From Psychrobacter sp. P2G3 (GTDB lineage: Bacteria > Pseudomonadota > Gammaproteobacteria > Pseudomonadales > Moraxellaceae), in contig NZ_CP012529.1 in the NCBI RefSeq assembly GCF_001593285.1, positions 248,001-312,000 on the forward strand: a DNA stretch of 64,000 bases. The letters run 5' to 3'. The translations under genes were made by a program, and so were the position numbers. Positions 28,706 to 37,760 of this stretch are shown here, piece by piece. Position 1 is the stretch's first letter. Every line of letters begins with the position of its first letter. The notes beneath the pieces were generated by a model that saw nothing but the letters and a program-made list of their open reading frames with translations, was not told where the DNA came from and made no database searches.

Positions 28706-28765
28706 TTCAAATACCAAAACTTCACATACTAGAATTTCAAATATCATAATTTCAAATACTAAGGT
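28706..28765 (+). repeat. Four tandem 15-bp repeats directly before trpB
   Basis: Units of exactly 15 bp begin at 28706, 28721, 28736 and 28751 with the consensus TTCAAATACTANAAT. They end six bases before the trpB ATG, and the last unit supplies the ribosome site (TAAGG). The phase is perfect and variation between units is limited to a few bases. Confidence 0.8.
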
Positions 28766-28771
28766 TTAACG

Positions 28772-29998
28772 ATGACAACAGAAAATATGACAGACAGCTA
28801 TGGCCTACATCAATCTATTTTGCCAAGTAGCGAGGGCTTATATGGCGAGTTCGGTGGCAAAATAGGCCATCCAGAGCTTGCCAAAGCTATGGAAGAAATC
28901 GAAGTAGGGTTTCGCGAGATTATCAAAGACGAAGATTTTATCGCTGAGATGAAGCGTTTGCGCGAGACTTACGTTGGCAGACCAAGCCCGATATTCCATG
29001 CCAGACGCTTAACAGAACATTGCGGCGGCGCGCAGATTTATTTTAAACGTGAAGACCTAAACCATACTGGCGCGCATAAGATTAATCACTGTTTGGGTGA
29101 AGTGTTATTGGCGAAAAAGCTCGGCAAAACCAAAGTCATCGCGGAGACAGGTGCAGGGCAACATGGTGTGGCATTAGCAACCGCAGCGGCATTGATGGGT
29201 CTTGAGTGTGAGATTCATATGGGCGTGGTCGATATTAAAAAAGAGCATCCTAATGTCAGTCGTATGAAAGTATTGGGCGCTAACATCGTCCCTGTATCAC
29301 GCGGGGCAGGGACGCTAAAAGAAGCAGTCGACAGCGCCTTTGAGACCTATCTTAATGAGCTTGATAGCAGTATGTTCGCCATTGGCTCAGCTTTGGGCCC
29401 TGCACCATATCCTGAGATTGTCAGCTATTTCCAATCAGTCGTTGGACGTGAAGCCCGCGTACAATTTTTAGATACCACTGGTAAATTGCCTAATAAAGTG
29501 GTCGCCTGCGTCGGTGGTGGCTCTAATGCTATCGGTATATTCAGTGGCTTTTTGGGCGATGAGAGCGTTGAAAAAGTAGGAGTGGAGCCAGCTGGAGAGG
29601 GTTTAGATACGCCCAATCATGCTGCAACGATGACATTGGGTGTGAAAGGTGAGATTCATGGCTTTAAGTGCTATGTCTTGCTGGATAAGGATGGCGAGCC
29701 AGCCCCCGTACACTCGATTGCCTCTGGTTTGGACTATCCTGGCGTTGGGCCACAGCATTCACTGTTACGTGATATGAAATTGGCCACTTATGAATCGGCG
29801 ACAGATGCAGAGTGTCTAGAGGCCTTTATGGCGCTATCACGATTAGAAGGTATCATTCCCGCTTTGGAAACCGCCCATGCCATTGCCTATGCGATGAGAG
29901 TGGCCAAAGATATGTCACCTGATGACACTATTTTGGTTAATTTATCAGGGCGCGGCGATAAAGATATTGATTTTATTTTGGATAAAGTAAAGTTATAA
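28772..29998 (+). CDS. trpB: Tryptophan synthase beta chain
   Basis: TrpB condenses indole with L-serine to give tryptophan, using PLP. The 408-residue length and motifs are standard: [17 protein letters not shown], the PLP lysine in [26 protein letters not shown], and the phosphate loop [10 protein letters not shown]. The catalytic glutamate lies in AETGAG. No trpA follows; the next gene is an unrelated transporter, so the alpha subunit must be encoded elsewhere or this copy works alone. It is divergent from trpR, an unusual but sensible regulatory pairing. Tandem repeats occupy its leader. Confidence 0.95.
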   Translation: MTTENMTDSYGLHQSILPSSEGLYGEFGGKIGHPELAKAMEEIEVGFREIIKDEDFIAEMKRLRETYVGRPSPIFHARRLTEHCGGAQIYFKREDLNHTGAHKINHCLGEVLLAKKLGKTKVIAETGAGQHGVALATAAALMGLECEIHMGVVDIKKEHPNVSRMKVLGANIVPVSRGAGTLKEAVDSAFETYLNELDSSMFAIGSALGPAPYPEIVSYFQSVVGREARVQFLDTTGKLPNKVVACVGGGSNAIGIFSGFLGDESVEKVGVEPAGEGLDTPNHAATMTLGVKGEIHGFKCYVLLDKDGEPAPVHSIASGLDYPGVGPQHSLLRDMKLATYESATDAECLEAFMALSRLEGIIPALETAHAIAYAMRVAKDMSPDDTILVNLSGRGDKDIDFILDKVKL

Positions 29999-30163
29999 AT
30001 AATTAATTACCGACAAATACATAAAACAGCCCCTATCAAGCGATTAAAAAGTTATCATCGTGACGTTTTTAACGACATAATGTTTTTCACAAATTAGCAT
30101 TCTTCACGACACAACTTTTTACGACTTAGCAAATGCAGTCTAAACGCTTAATAGGATTGACCA

Positions 30164-31072
30164 GTGACTAAACGCGACCTCATCATCTTTTTCACCCTCT
30201 CTTTTATGTGGTCGCTGTCTTTTATATTTTATCGCGTTGGTGTGCCTGAGTTTGGCTCGATAGCATTTGCGAGCCTACGGGTGTTATTTGCAGGGTTGAC
30301 CATGCTAGTTTTCGTTTTGCTCAGCTCAGAAAATCGACGCGGCATTCGCGAAAACTGGAAGCTACTGACCGTTGTTGGTCTATTCTCTACTGCCATTCCA
30401 TTTGTGCTGTTTTCATTCTCAGCACAGACAGTGAACGCCGGTGTATTAGCGGTGCTGAATGCCTCCGTGCCGATGATGAGTGGCTTTATCGCCAGTACGT
30501 TTTTTAATGATAAGCTTTCAAAAAAACAAATCCTTGGCTTGTTTATTGGCCTTGTAGGTGTCGTCATTTTGATGAGTGAAAGCTTGTTTGCTGGTAGTGA
30601 TCAAGATTCAAGTCTGATGGCGGGATTATTGCCGATGGGCTACGCGCTATTGGGCTGCGTCGGTTATGCGACAGGGGCGAATATTACCAAAAACTATTTG
30701 CAAGGCTTATCACCGATTGCTATCACTGCAGGCTCGACCATTATTGCGAGCATAGTCATGTTACCCATTGGCCTGTATGCGTTTCCGTATGGCAAGAGCA
30801 TTAGTCTACAAGCTTGGGTATCTGTCATCTGCATCGGGGTATTTTCGACGGCAATCGCACTAATCTTTATGAACCAGCTTATTAAAAATATTGGTCCAAT
30901 GCGAGCTACGAGTATTACCTTAGTCATTCCAATTTTTGCGATATTCTTTGGTTATGTATTGCTGGGTGAAGCGTTAGATTTGGGCGCAATTATTGGCTCA
31001 GTAGTGATATTGGTTGGTACGTATTTGTCTTTAAACTTGTCATTAACTATATTTAAGAAAAAGACGGTTTAG
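30164..31072 (+). CDS. EamA/DMT-family transporter
   Basis: A 302-residue inner-membrane protein with ten predicted membrane segments arranged as two EamA repeats, the drug/metabolite transporter layout. The N-terminus DLIIFFTLSFMWSLSFIFYRVGV and the second-half LLGCVGYATGANITKNYL fit the repeats. Many members export amino acids or metabolites, but the substrate is not predictable. The start is a GTG with AGGA eight bases upstream. It converges with the LOG-family gene, with 31 bp between the stops. Confidence 0.88.
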   Translation: MTKRDLIIFFTLSFMWSLSFIFYRVGVPEFGSIAFASLRVLFAGLTMLVFVLLSSENRRGIRENWKLLTVVGLFSTAIPFVLFSFSAQTVNAGVLAVLNASVPMMSGFIASTFFNDKLSKKQILGLFIGLVGVVILMSESLFAGSDQDSSLMAGLLPMGYALLGCVGYATGANITKNYLQGLSPIAITAGSTIIASIVMLPIGLYAFPYGKSISLQAWVSVICIGVFSTAIALIFMNQLIKNIGPMRATSITLVIPIFAIFFGYVLLGEALDLGAIIGSVVILVGTYLSLNLSLTIFKKKTV

Positions 31073-31103
31073 TTATGGAGCGTTAGACTGCTTTTACTTA
31101 GCG

Positions 31104-31667
31104 TTAAGTTGTCCATTTAGGTTTAGGTGGCGTATAAGCTGCCATTTTATCAAAGAGTTCTATGATATCGTCTGATATTATCAGCATATCCAGATACTCT
31201 TGCTTCATAAAACCACCAGTAACCATGGTCTCAAAAAAGGTAAATAGGCCATCAAAATAACCGTTCACATTTAGGAAGCCACAAGGTTTATTGTGCAGTC
31301 CTAACTGGCCCCAAGTCCAGACTTCCGAAATTTCCTCTAATGTTCCAGGACCTCCAGGTAAAGCGATAAAACCATCGGCAAGATTTGCCATAATGGTTTT
31401 GCGATCATGCATGCTTTTTACCAAAATAAGTTCGTTGACCCCAGTATGAGCCAGCTCCTTATCTGCCAAATGATCTGGAATAACGCCGATGATATGCACA
31501 CCAGCAGCGATGGCTGTATCGGCCAGTGTACCCATCAGGCCGATCTTACCGCCTCCGTAGACGATATTCAGCTTCTTGATTGCCATTACTTGAGCCAACT
31601 CAATTGTTTTTTCTACATGCTTTGGATCAGCTCCTTGTCTTGAGCCACAAAAAACGGCAATACGCAT
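31104..31667 (-). CDS. LOG-family protein (TIGR00730, nucleoside monophosphate phosphoribohydrolase type)
   Basis: A 187-residue Rossmann-fold protein with both LOG motifs: YGGGKIGLMGTLAD near residue 37 and the catalytic PGGPGTLEEISE near residue 103. Characterised members release free base from nucleoside 5'-monophosphates, including cytokinin ribotides in plants, and AMP or related nucleotides in bacteria. The physiological substrate here is unknown. The ATG has an AAGGAA site. It is a single gene. Confidence 0.88.
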   Translation of the reverse strand: MRIAVFCGSRQGADPKHVEKTIELAQVMAIKKLNIVYGGGKIGLMGTLADTAIAAGVHIIGVIPDHLADKELAHTGVNELILVKSMHDRKTIMANLADGFIALPGGPGTLEEISEVWTWGQLGLHNKPCGFLNVNGYFDGLFTFFETMVTGGFMKQEYLDMLIISDDIIELFDKMAAYTPPKPKWTT

Positions 31668-31741
31668 TAGGTTCCTTAAGTGTTTTTTTGCATAAGTTTT
31701 TTTACATCAATGTTCTGTTTATCGATATTTGAGCATTGTAA

Positions 31742-32884
31742 TTATTGCCCAGTCTCGTCTACACAAATGACCCCGTTAAAACAGTTTCTATCTTTAACTG
31801 TATCACGCAGCGAAGGTATGTCTAACGCTTTATTTAATTGATAATGCGCCACTTCCCATTCGTTTATTTTATGACCGTTTTCATCTTTATCAGGTACAGG
31901 GTATAACTGATGACGTTCGCTATCTGACTGCTCCATAAATACTAAGAGTTTTTGTACATCTTCAGCTAGTTGACTGTCAGTACGCTCAGCCAGCTGCATC
32001 ATCAAGCGTTCATCTTTTAAGAGATAGAATTTACGTATATCGTCATCGATCCATTGAACGTTCTCTGAACCAAAAAAGAGTAGATAGCGACAGGTATCTA
32101 ACAAAGCGTTGGCATCATCATAGAATCTACTATCTGGATAACGGCTTATAAAATCTTCCCAAAATACAGCACGTTCAACCAATTCTTCAAGAGATATAGC
32201 AATCGCAGCATCAAACCAAAATATCTCTTGATTGTCTTGCGCCATGCGCTGGATAAATTCACTTTGGTCATCTGGTAGATAGGGGGTGAACATATTAGCC
32301 ATGGCCGTTAGGTCGTGATGAAATTCAAAATGACCTTCGCCCATGTACCGTACACTAACGTCAGCTCTGCTCCTTACTAAGCTAATAAGGTATCGCACAC
32401 GAGGATTGACCTGCCTTAATTGTGCCACAGTCAATTTTCCGTCTTGGTCAATATTATTCATTACGGTGAAAAATGCTTCATCATACATAGAGCTATCAGC
32501 ACTCAAAAAACGTCCATACATCGCTTGGTAGTATTCTAGCCATCGCAGTATCTCAGCGTTGTCAGCCACTGGCAAGCAAGCATCTATTTGGCGCTGAACT
32601 GTATGAATATCTTCGATTTCACTCTTATTATCAATAGCATTTATCGTGTCATCGAGCTTGGTACAAATGAGCTGCTCTTTTAATGTTTTTTCAGATAACT
32701 TTACCAATGCTTTAGTGAGTGCTTTTGGCGTTTTTGCTTCCACGAGAGGTTGGGTACTTGGTGACTCTACAGATTGTGCTGACGTTGAAGTCGTATCTGA
32801 TGAATCGTTTTTATCTGAAGGGGGCTGACAAGCAGTGATGCCAAGCAATAAGTTTGCACCTATGATAAGTGTCGTTTTGTTCAT
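31742..32884 (-). CDS. Hypothetical lipoprotein
   Basis: A 380-residue exported lipoprotein of unknown function: MNKTTLIIG signal, lipobox GITAC with Cys19, then a low-complexity Ser/Thr/Asp linker and a mostly helical domain rich in acidic and aromatic residues (VQWIDDDIRKFYLLKDERLMMQL). The frame is open up to 32914. The ATG at 32884 was chosen for the signal peptide, though the AGAGG ribosome site is better spaced for a GTG two codons upstream (32890). A 22-bp perfect palindrome lies just upstream at 32904. No domain is recognised. Confidence 0.75.
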   Translation of the reverse strand: MNKTTLIIGANLLLGITACQPPSDKNDSSDTTSTSAQSVESPSTQPLVEAKTPKALTKALVKLSEKTLKEQLICTKLDDTINAIDNKSEIEDIHTVQRQIDACLPVADNAEILRWLEYYQAMYGRFLSADSSMYDEAFFTVMNNIDQDGKLTVAQLRQVNPRVRYLISLVRSRADVSVRYMGEGHFEFHHDLTAMANMFTPYLPDDQSEFIQRMAQDNQEIFWFDAAIAISLEELVERAVFWEDFISRYPDSRFYDDANALLDTCRYLLFFGSENVQWIDDDIRKFYLLKDERLMMQLAERTDSQLAEDVQKLLVFMEQSDSERHQLYPVPDKDENGHKINEWEVAHYQLNKALDIPSLRDTVKDRNCFNGVICVDETGQ

Positions 32885-32903
32885 TTGCACAGACTGCATC
32901 CTC

Positions 32904-32925
32904 TTAGTACTCAATAGAGTACTAA
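32904..32925. repeat. Perfect 9-bp palindrome upstream of the lipoprotein gene
   Basis: TTAGTACTC and GAGTACTAA are perfect inverted arms with a 4-bp centre, starting 20 bp before the lipoprotein start and adjoining its ribosome site. It could be an operator or a leader hairpin that masks translation. Confidence 0.6.
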
Positions 32926-33164
32926 TCTTAGTTTTTTGAAAAAATTATTTTGCCTATCAAATATACAAAAAATTGGCTTAAGTATGCAAAGAATAGATAA
33001 CCCCTAATGAGTTAATGTAGAACTATTGTTTGTTTATATTTATTCTACTATTTTATAGTCTTTTGAGATAGCCAATGTAGCCCTCTTTAAGCATTAAATA
33101 GATGTGGAAAGGTGTTTCTGTTTGTAAAGCTTGCTTGAATAATAGTAGATATCCCCTATAAAGA

Positions 33165-33292
33165 GAACGGTCGTTCAATATAGGTTCTTATTCAATAGGC
33201 ACTTACTTATTGACTAAGCAAACATACATTTTGTTGACCTAATGACTCATAAAGATTTCATAGTTGTCAGTAAATTACTTTATAGTTATGAA
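33165..33292 (+). promoter_or_regulatory. Operator-like palindrome and candidate promoter of the old yellow enzyme gene
   Basis: GAACG-GT-CGTTC (33165-33176) is a perfect short palindrome of the kind bound by TetR-family repressors. A candidate promoter, TTGTCA (33264) and TATGAA (33287) with 17 bp between, lies about 90 bp further on. NemA-type genes in other bacteria are repressed by TetR-type NemR; no such gene is present here. The remainder of the gap 32926-33337 shows nothing else. Confidence 0.3.
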
Positions 33293-33337
33293 TACCACTT
33301 TTACCCATATTTTTTATAACAACAAACAAGGCATATC

Positions 33338-34450
33338 ATGGCTTACGATAATTTATTTGAACCAGTAAAAATGGGCACTCAAACCCTAAAAAACCGTATT
33401 ATTATGGCACCACTAACTCGTCTGCGCGCTGTTGAGCCCGGCGATGTACCGACTGCATTGGCAGGCGAATACTATTCGCAGCGTGCGGCAGGAGCAGGCT
33501 TGGTCATCGCAGAGGCGACGCAAGTCTCTTTTCAAGCAAAAGGCTATGCAGGTGCGCCTGGTATCCATACTAAAGATCAAATGACCGCATGGAAAGCCAT
33601 CGTAGATAATGTCCATGCTAAAGGCGGAAAAATCGTCGTACAGCTATGGCATACGGGTCTTGTGGCGCATGAAAGCGTACAGCCTGATGGCAAAGCACCT
33701 ATATCAGCATCAGACGTCGAAGTCGGTGCTCGCACCTCTTTACGTGATAGTGACAACCAAGCGATTCGCGTTGAAACGACGCCACCACGCCCAGCCACCG
33801 CTGATGAAATAAAGCAAGTCATCAAAGATTTCGCTCATGCAACCAAGACGGCACGTGAAGCAGGCTTTGATGGCGTAGAGGTTCATGGGGCACATGGCTA
33901 TCTATTGCATCAATTCTGGGTTGAGCAAACCAACAAGCGTGATGACGAATACGGCGGAAGTCGTGAGAACCGCGCACGCTTAACCCTTGATGTCGTTGAC
34001 GCTTGTGTTGAGGCTTGGGATAACGATCACGTCGGTATACGTATTTCGCCACAAGGCACGTTTAACGCTGTAGAAGCAGGCTACGATGAAGATGATAACA
34101 TCTGGCTGGTTGAACAGATTAACAAACGCGGTTTGATGTATCTCCATCTATCTGAGCCTGATTGGGCAGGTGGTACGCCATATAACGATGGTTTCCGTCA
34201 GCGTATTCGTGATGCCTTTGACAATACGATTATCGCCGCAGGTGGCTATACTGCCGAAAAAGCAGAAAGAAACGTACGCGAAGGGTATATCGATGCAGCC
34301 GCCTTTGGTCGTGATTTTATCGCCAATCCTGATTTGGCAGAACGTATCCGTCAAGATGCTCCGCTCAATGAGCAGCATCCAGAGAGTTTCTACGGTGGCG
34401 GCGCTGAAGGCTATACCGATTATCCGTATTTGGATCAAAAACAAGCTTAA
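33338..34450 (+). CDS. Alkene reductase of the old yellow enzyme family (NemA-like)
   Basis: A 370-residue FMN-dependent TIM-barrel enzyme. It reads as a typical bacterial old yellow enzyme: LFEPVKMGTQTLKNRIIMAPLTR at the start, QLWHTGLVAH for the flavin, the substrate-binding His pair in VEVHGAHGYLLHQF, and DEYGGSRENRARL. These enzymes reduce activated C=C bonds with NADPH and often also nitrate esters, nitroaromatics or N-ethylmaleimide. The ATG has an AAGG site. It is monocistronic with a strong terminator at 34482. Confidence 0.93.
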   Translation: MAYDNLFEPVKMGTQTLKNRIIMAPLTRLRAVEPGDVPTALAGEYYSQRAAGAGLVIAEATQVSFQAKGYAGAPGIHTKDQMTAWKAIVDNVHAKGGKIVVQLWHTGLVAHESVQPDGKAPISASDVEVGARTSLRDSDNQAIRVETTPPRPATADEIKQVIKDFAHATKTAREAGFDGVEVHGAHGYLLHQFWVEQTNKRDDEYGGSRENRARLTLDVVDACVEAWDNDHVGIRISPQGTFNAVEAGYDEDDNIWLVEQINKRGLMYLHLSEPDWAGGTPYNDGFRQRIRDAFDNTIIAAGGYTAEKAERNVREGYIDAAAFGRDFIANPDLAERIRQDAPLNEQHPESFYGGGAEGYTDYPYLDQKQA

Positions 34451-34481
34451 GTGTACGCTTAGTTTTAAATGTTAAGACAAT

Positions 34482-34518
34482 AAAAAGCCGCCTTACTGTC
34501 ATAGTAAGGCGGCTTTTA
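34482..34518. terminator. Bidirectional terminator between OYE and pirin genes
   Basis: AAAAGCCGCCTTACT and AGTAAGGCGGCTTTT form a perfect 15-bp stem around GTCAT, with A and T tails. It serves both convergent genes. Confidence 0.9.
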
Positions 34519-34552
34519 TTGAGCTTGTATTAACGGTTAAACGTTTTAGTTA

Positions 34553-35524
34553 TTAGCCAAAGTTACCCGTTTGATAATCACGGAAGGTTTGTTGAATCTC
34601 ATCTTGGGTGTTCATGACGAATGGACCATAACCTGCTACTGGCTCGCCAATAGGTTCACCGCTCATAAGTAAAAGTTTGGTAGGTACCGAATCGCTACCG
34701 CCTGCTTGATAAGTTAACGTAATGGTATCGGTAGTACTTGTATTGATGCTACTTGTATTAATAGTATTCTGCTCATCTTTAGCGTCTATTCCAGTAGGCT
34801 CAGCAAACTGAACCAGCTTGCCCGCGTCAACCAGAGTATCGTTGATGAGTAGCTCACCTTGTTGCACCAATATCATAACATTATGGGTGTTCGGCACTTG
34901 TAACATCGTTGATCCTTCGCTATCAAGCTCAATATCCCATAAGTTGATTGGCGTAAAGGTAGAGGCAATACCGGCTTCCCCTTGCAACTCACCTGCGATA
35001 ATAGCCGCTTTACCAATCGCCTTATCATTACTATCGGTTAGATTAACCACAGACATCTCATCGCGTTTAAGCGTTTGATATTTAGCATCAGTTAGCTTGT
35101 CTTTTTTGGGTAGATTGACCCACAGTTGCACCATGCTAAAGACGCCGCCATGCTGTCCAAAATTTGGCGAGTGAAATTCTTCATGAATGATACCACTGCC
35201 AGCGGTCATCCATTGCACATCACCTTTTAGGATATCACCGCGACCACCGGTTGAGTCCGCATGGCTAATCTCGCCTTCATAAGCGATGGTTACCGTTTCA
35301 AACCCTTTGTGCGGATGCTGACCGACACCATGTGGCTGGGTCTCATAGTTTGGATTGGGGGCAAAGTTCATTGGTTCGCTATAATCCAGCATTAAAAACG
35401 GATCGCTATGAGCGTAATTAAACTCAGGGTTGGATTCAGAGTAGTTAATAAAGGGCTTCACATAAAAACCGTCACCGACCCAGTGAGAAGGTTTGTCGCC
35501 GTGAATGTGTTTAATTTGACGCAT
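34553..35524 (-). CDS. Pirin family protein
   Basis: A 323-residue bicupin. The N-terminal metal site is visible as HGVGQHPHKGFETVT (two His) and GIIHEEFHSP (His and Glu), the usual iron ligands. Pirins include quercetin dioxygenases and redox-sensing cofactors; bacterial ones have few proven roles. Residues about 230-275 contain an insertion of Thr, Ser and Asn repeats (NTSSINTSTTDTITL). The ATG has a GAGGTG site. It is single, converging with the old yellow enzyme gene. Confidence 0.9.
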   Translation of the reverse strand: MRQIKHIHGDKPSHWVGDGFYVKPFINYSESNPEFNYAHSDPFLMLDYSEPMNFAPNPNYETQPHGVGQHPHKGFETVTIAYEGEISHADSTGGRGDILKGDVQWMTAGSGIIHEEFHSPNFGQHGGVFSMVQLWVNLPKKDKLTDAKYQTLKRDEMSVVNLTDSNDKAIGKAAIIAGELQGEAGIASTFTPINLWDIELDSEGSTMLQVPNTHNVMILVQQGELLINDTLVDAGKLVQFAEPTGIDAKDEQNTINTSSINTSTTDTITLTYQAGGSDSVPTKLLLMSGEPIGEPVAGYGPFVMNTQDEIQQTFRDYQTGNFG

Positions 35525-35701
35525 ATTTCACCTCGTAATCTTATTTATTTGAAGTATTATTAAAATAACTACTATTAATAATATCTACATATATAAAGTG
35601 TTATATAGTGCATAACTACACAATTATCAAGAGGCTATTATCGAAAATCTATTATCAAAATCAATTTAATATTAAGCGCTACTTCTGCTTAAATCACTTC
35701 T

Positions 35702-35840
35702 TATAGTGGGTTTACCTTAAAACCGATACAGTGCGACTGGGATGAATTTTTCGTAGCCTCTGTGATAGCAGCAAGCAAGGAAAATTTATACCAGTCGCAC
35801 GTGGCGATTAACGTATCGATTTTATTTCGAACCGACTATA
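35702..35840 (-). repeat. Dispersed hairpin repeat, copy A
   Basis: A 139-bp element with ends TATAGTGGGTT and AACCGACTATA (10 of 11 paired). Inside, GTGCGACTGG (35731) and CCAGTCGCAC (35791) pair perfectly and extend as a 20-bp stem with three mismatches. The loop contains the reverse complement of the core (CTTGCTTGCTG, then CAGAGGCTAC). It is the reverse orientation of copies B and C and ends 4 bp from the stop of the HI0933-family gene. The remainder of the gap 35525-35701 is AT-rich with no other feature. Confidence 0.85.
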
Positions 35841-35844
35841 CTAA

Positions 35845-37119
35845 TTAAACCACTTCACCGCAGACAAAGCCGCTCGCCCAAGCCCATTGGAAGTTATAGC
35901 CGCCAAGCCAGCCTGTGACATCGAGCACCTCACCAATAAAGTATAGCCCGTCTTGAAAGTTGCTTTGCATCGTTTTTGAAGACACCTCATCGGTTTTTAT
36001 GCCGCCGCGCGTGACCTCAGCCGTACGATAGCCTTCCGTACCAGAGGGCTTGAGTTGCCAACCATTGATAGTAGCCCCAAGCTCAATTAAACGCTCATCT
36101 TTAATATTGGCAAGCTCTTTATCTTTAATATCGTCCCATAGTGTCGTTTGTAGAGCCACAAGTAGCTTTTTAGGTAAAGCGTTATCCGTATAATCAGCCA
36201 AGACGGTACGGATGAGCTGTTTGGGGTGTGACTTTTTATGAGAGAGTAGGAGGGTGGTGATATCGGTATCAGGCAGCAAATTAATACTGATGTATTCGCC
36301 CGTCTGCCAATAATTGGACAGCTGGAGCATGGCAGGACCAGATAGACCGCGATGGGTAAATAGGAGCGGCAGCTTAAACGAGATGCGCTCGTTACTGGCA
36401 ATCACCGGCAGGCTAATGCCAGACAAAGCACGGATGAGCTCACCCGTCTTATCAGTGAAAGTAAAGGGAACAAGGCTGGCATCGGTGGACATAAGCTGAT
36501 GCCCAAACTGCTGCGCTAGCTCGTAGCCAAGACCACTCGCACCCATTGTTGGAATAGATAAGCCACCAGTCGCAACGACTAACGATTCACAGCTGTATTT
36601 GGTTTGCGAGGGTTTAACGTCATTGGCAATATCTTTTTTACTGAGTTTTTTGGTGGTCAATAACTCAAAGCGCGCGCTATTCTTGTTCGCATTAGCATCG
36701 TTAACATTGACTTTATCAATCTGCGTATTAATGCGTATCTGCACACCTACTGCGGCGCATTCATCAAGTAGCATGGTTAAGATATCTTGTGCTGAATCAT
36801 CGCAAAACAGCTGACCGTGCTCACGCTCATGATAAGCAATTTTGTGTTTCTCAACCATGCCAATGAACTCCCAGCTGGGATAACGGCTCAGAGCTGACTT
36901 ACAAAAATGCGGATTGGCACTGATAAAGTGTTCAGGCTCGACGAAGTAATTGGTAAAGTTACAGCGTCCACCACCCGACATCAGGATTTTCTTGCCGACT
37001 TTATTTGCATGATCGAGCACCAATACGCGACGGCCTCGACGACCAGCGGTGAGCGCGCAGTATAGCCCTGAGGCCCCTGCGCCAATAATGATGACATCGT
37101 AATGGGTGTTATTGTCCAT
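35845..37119 (-). CDS. HI0933-family NAD(P)/FAD-dependent oxidoreductase
   Basis: A 424-residue flavoprotein of the HI0933/YhiN family. It shows the dinucleotide fold YDVIIIGAGASGLYCALTAGRRG, the family motif KKILMSGGGRCNFTN near residue 47, a middle beta-rich insert domain, VVATGGLSIPTMGASGLGY, and the closing GGYNFQWAWASGFVCGE. Members bind FAD but no substrate is known. The frame is open to a TTG at 37155; the ATG at 37119 (MDNNTHYDV) is the standard start. The gene is bracketed by inverted copies of the hairpin repeat: copy A 4 bp after the stop and copy B 62 bp before the start. Confidence 0.92.
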   Translation of the reverse strand: MDNNTHYDVIIIGAGASGLYCALTAGRRGRRVLVLDHANKVGKKILMSGGGRCNFTNYFVEPEHFISANPHFCKSALSRYPSWEFIGMVEKHKIAYHEREHGQLFCDDSAQDILTMLLDECAAVGVQIRINTQIDKVNVNDANANKNSARFELLTTKKLSKKDIANDVKPSQTKYSCESLVVATGGLSIPTMGASGLGYELAQQFGHQLMSTDASLVPFTFTDKTGELIRALSGISLPVIASNERISFKLPLLFTHRGLSGPAMLQLSNYWQTGEYISINLLPDTDITTLLLSHKKSHPKQLIRTVLADYTDNALPKKLLVALQTTLWDDIKDKELANIKDERLIELGATINGWQLKPSGTEGYRTAEVTRGGIKTDEVSSKTMQSNFQDGLYFIGEVLDVTGWLGGYNFQWAWASGFVCGEVV

Positions 37120-37181
37120 GGCGGTTTTGGTCCATAAAGCGCTGCTTTTAAACAAACGTAAAGATAAGGTAGAAGCAATGA

Positions 37182-37327
37182 TATAGTCAGATCAATATAA
37201 AAAAGATACAGTGGTATTGGGACAAGTTTTTCTTGCTTGCTGTGCCTACACCGACAGAGGCTACAAAAAATTTGTCCCAATACCACGTCATACTATCGTG
37301 TATCCATTTTATTTAGTATCGACTATA
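37182..37327 (+). repeat. Dispersed hairpin repeat, copy B
   Basis: A 146-bp element with ends TATAGTC and GACTATA. GTGGTATTGGGACAA (37211) and TTGTCCCAATACCAC (37272) are a perfect 15-bp inverted repeat, extended by T/A pairs, around the core CTTGCTTGCTGTGCCTACAC and GACAGAGGCTAC. Outer GATACA/TGTATC arms also pair. It sits immediately upstream of the HI0933-family gene, in opposite orientation to copy A. Confidence 0.85.
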
Positions 37328-37760
37328 GGAATATGCTGATATAAATATCATTTAAAAAAATGTATTTGGTGTGGCTATTGTCCATATTTAACCTATGGTT
37401 ACAAGGGTTAAATGCTTATCAAATTTTTGCTCTGCAAAAGTAATAGAGCGTATAAATACATAAGTAAACAGCTGTACATTGGAATTGTTGTAATTAGTAG
37501 TTGGTGTCTTGCATCACTTGCCCTTATTTGTCAAACTAGAATCAAGGCGTCACTCATTATGGAAGATGATAGCCTGTTGTCTGCAACCACCGTCGTTACT
37601 GATTAGCTGCCGATTATCACTGTCTGATAGTAATGTTATCGCTTCAGTTTCAGTCAGTCTATTAGATAGTTTTTTCTTTTATTCTCGGTATTTTTTATTC
37701 TCAATATCTTTTATTTTCGATATTTTATGCAGACAATAATAATTAAAAAAGGAATATTTT
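37328..37760. other. Upstream region of acs, no gene accepted
   Basis: A 433-bp AT-rich spacer between repeat copy B and acs. A 64-codon frame at 37412-37606 has no ribosome site and was rejected. The acs ribosome site (AAGGAA) is at the right edge. No promoter could be placed with confidence. Confidence 0.4.

Noticed and set aside
37412..37606. 64-codon plus-strand frame before acs
   Set aside because: It has no ribosome site, unremarkable residue composition and lies in the acs upstream region; kept as non-coding.
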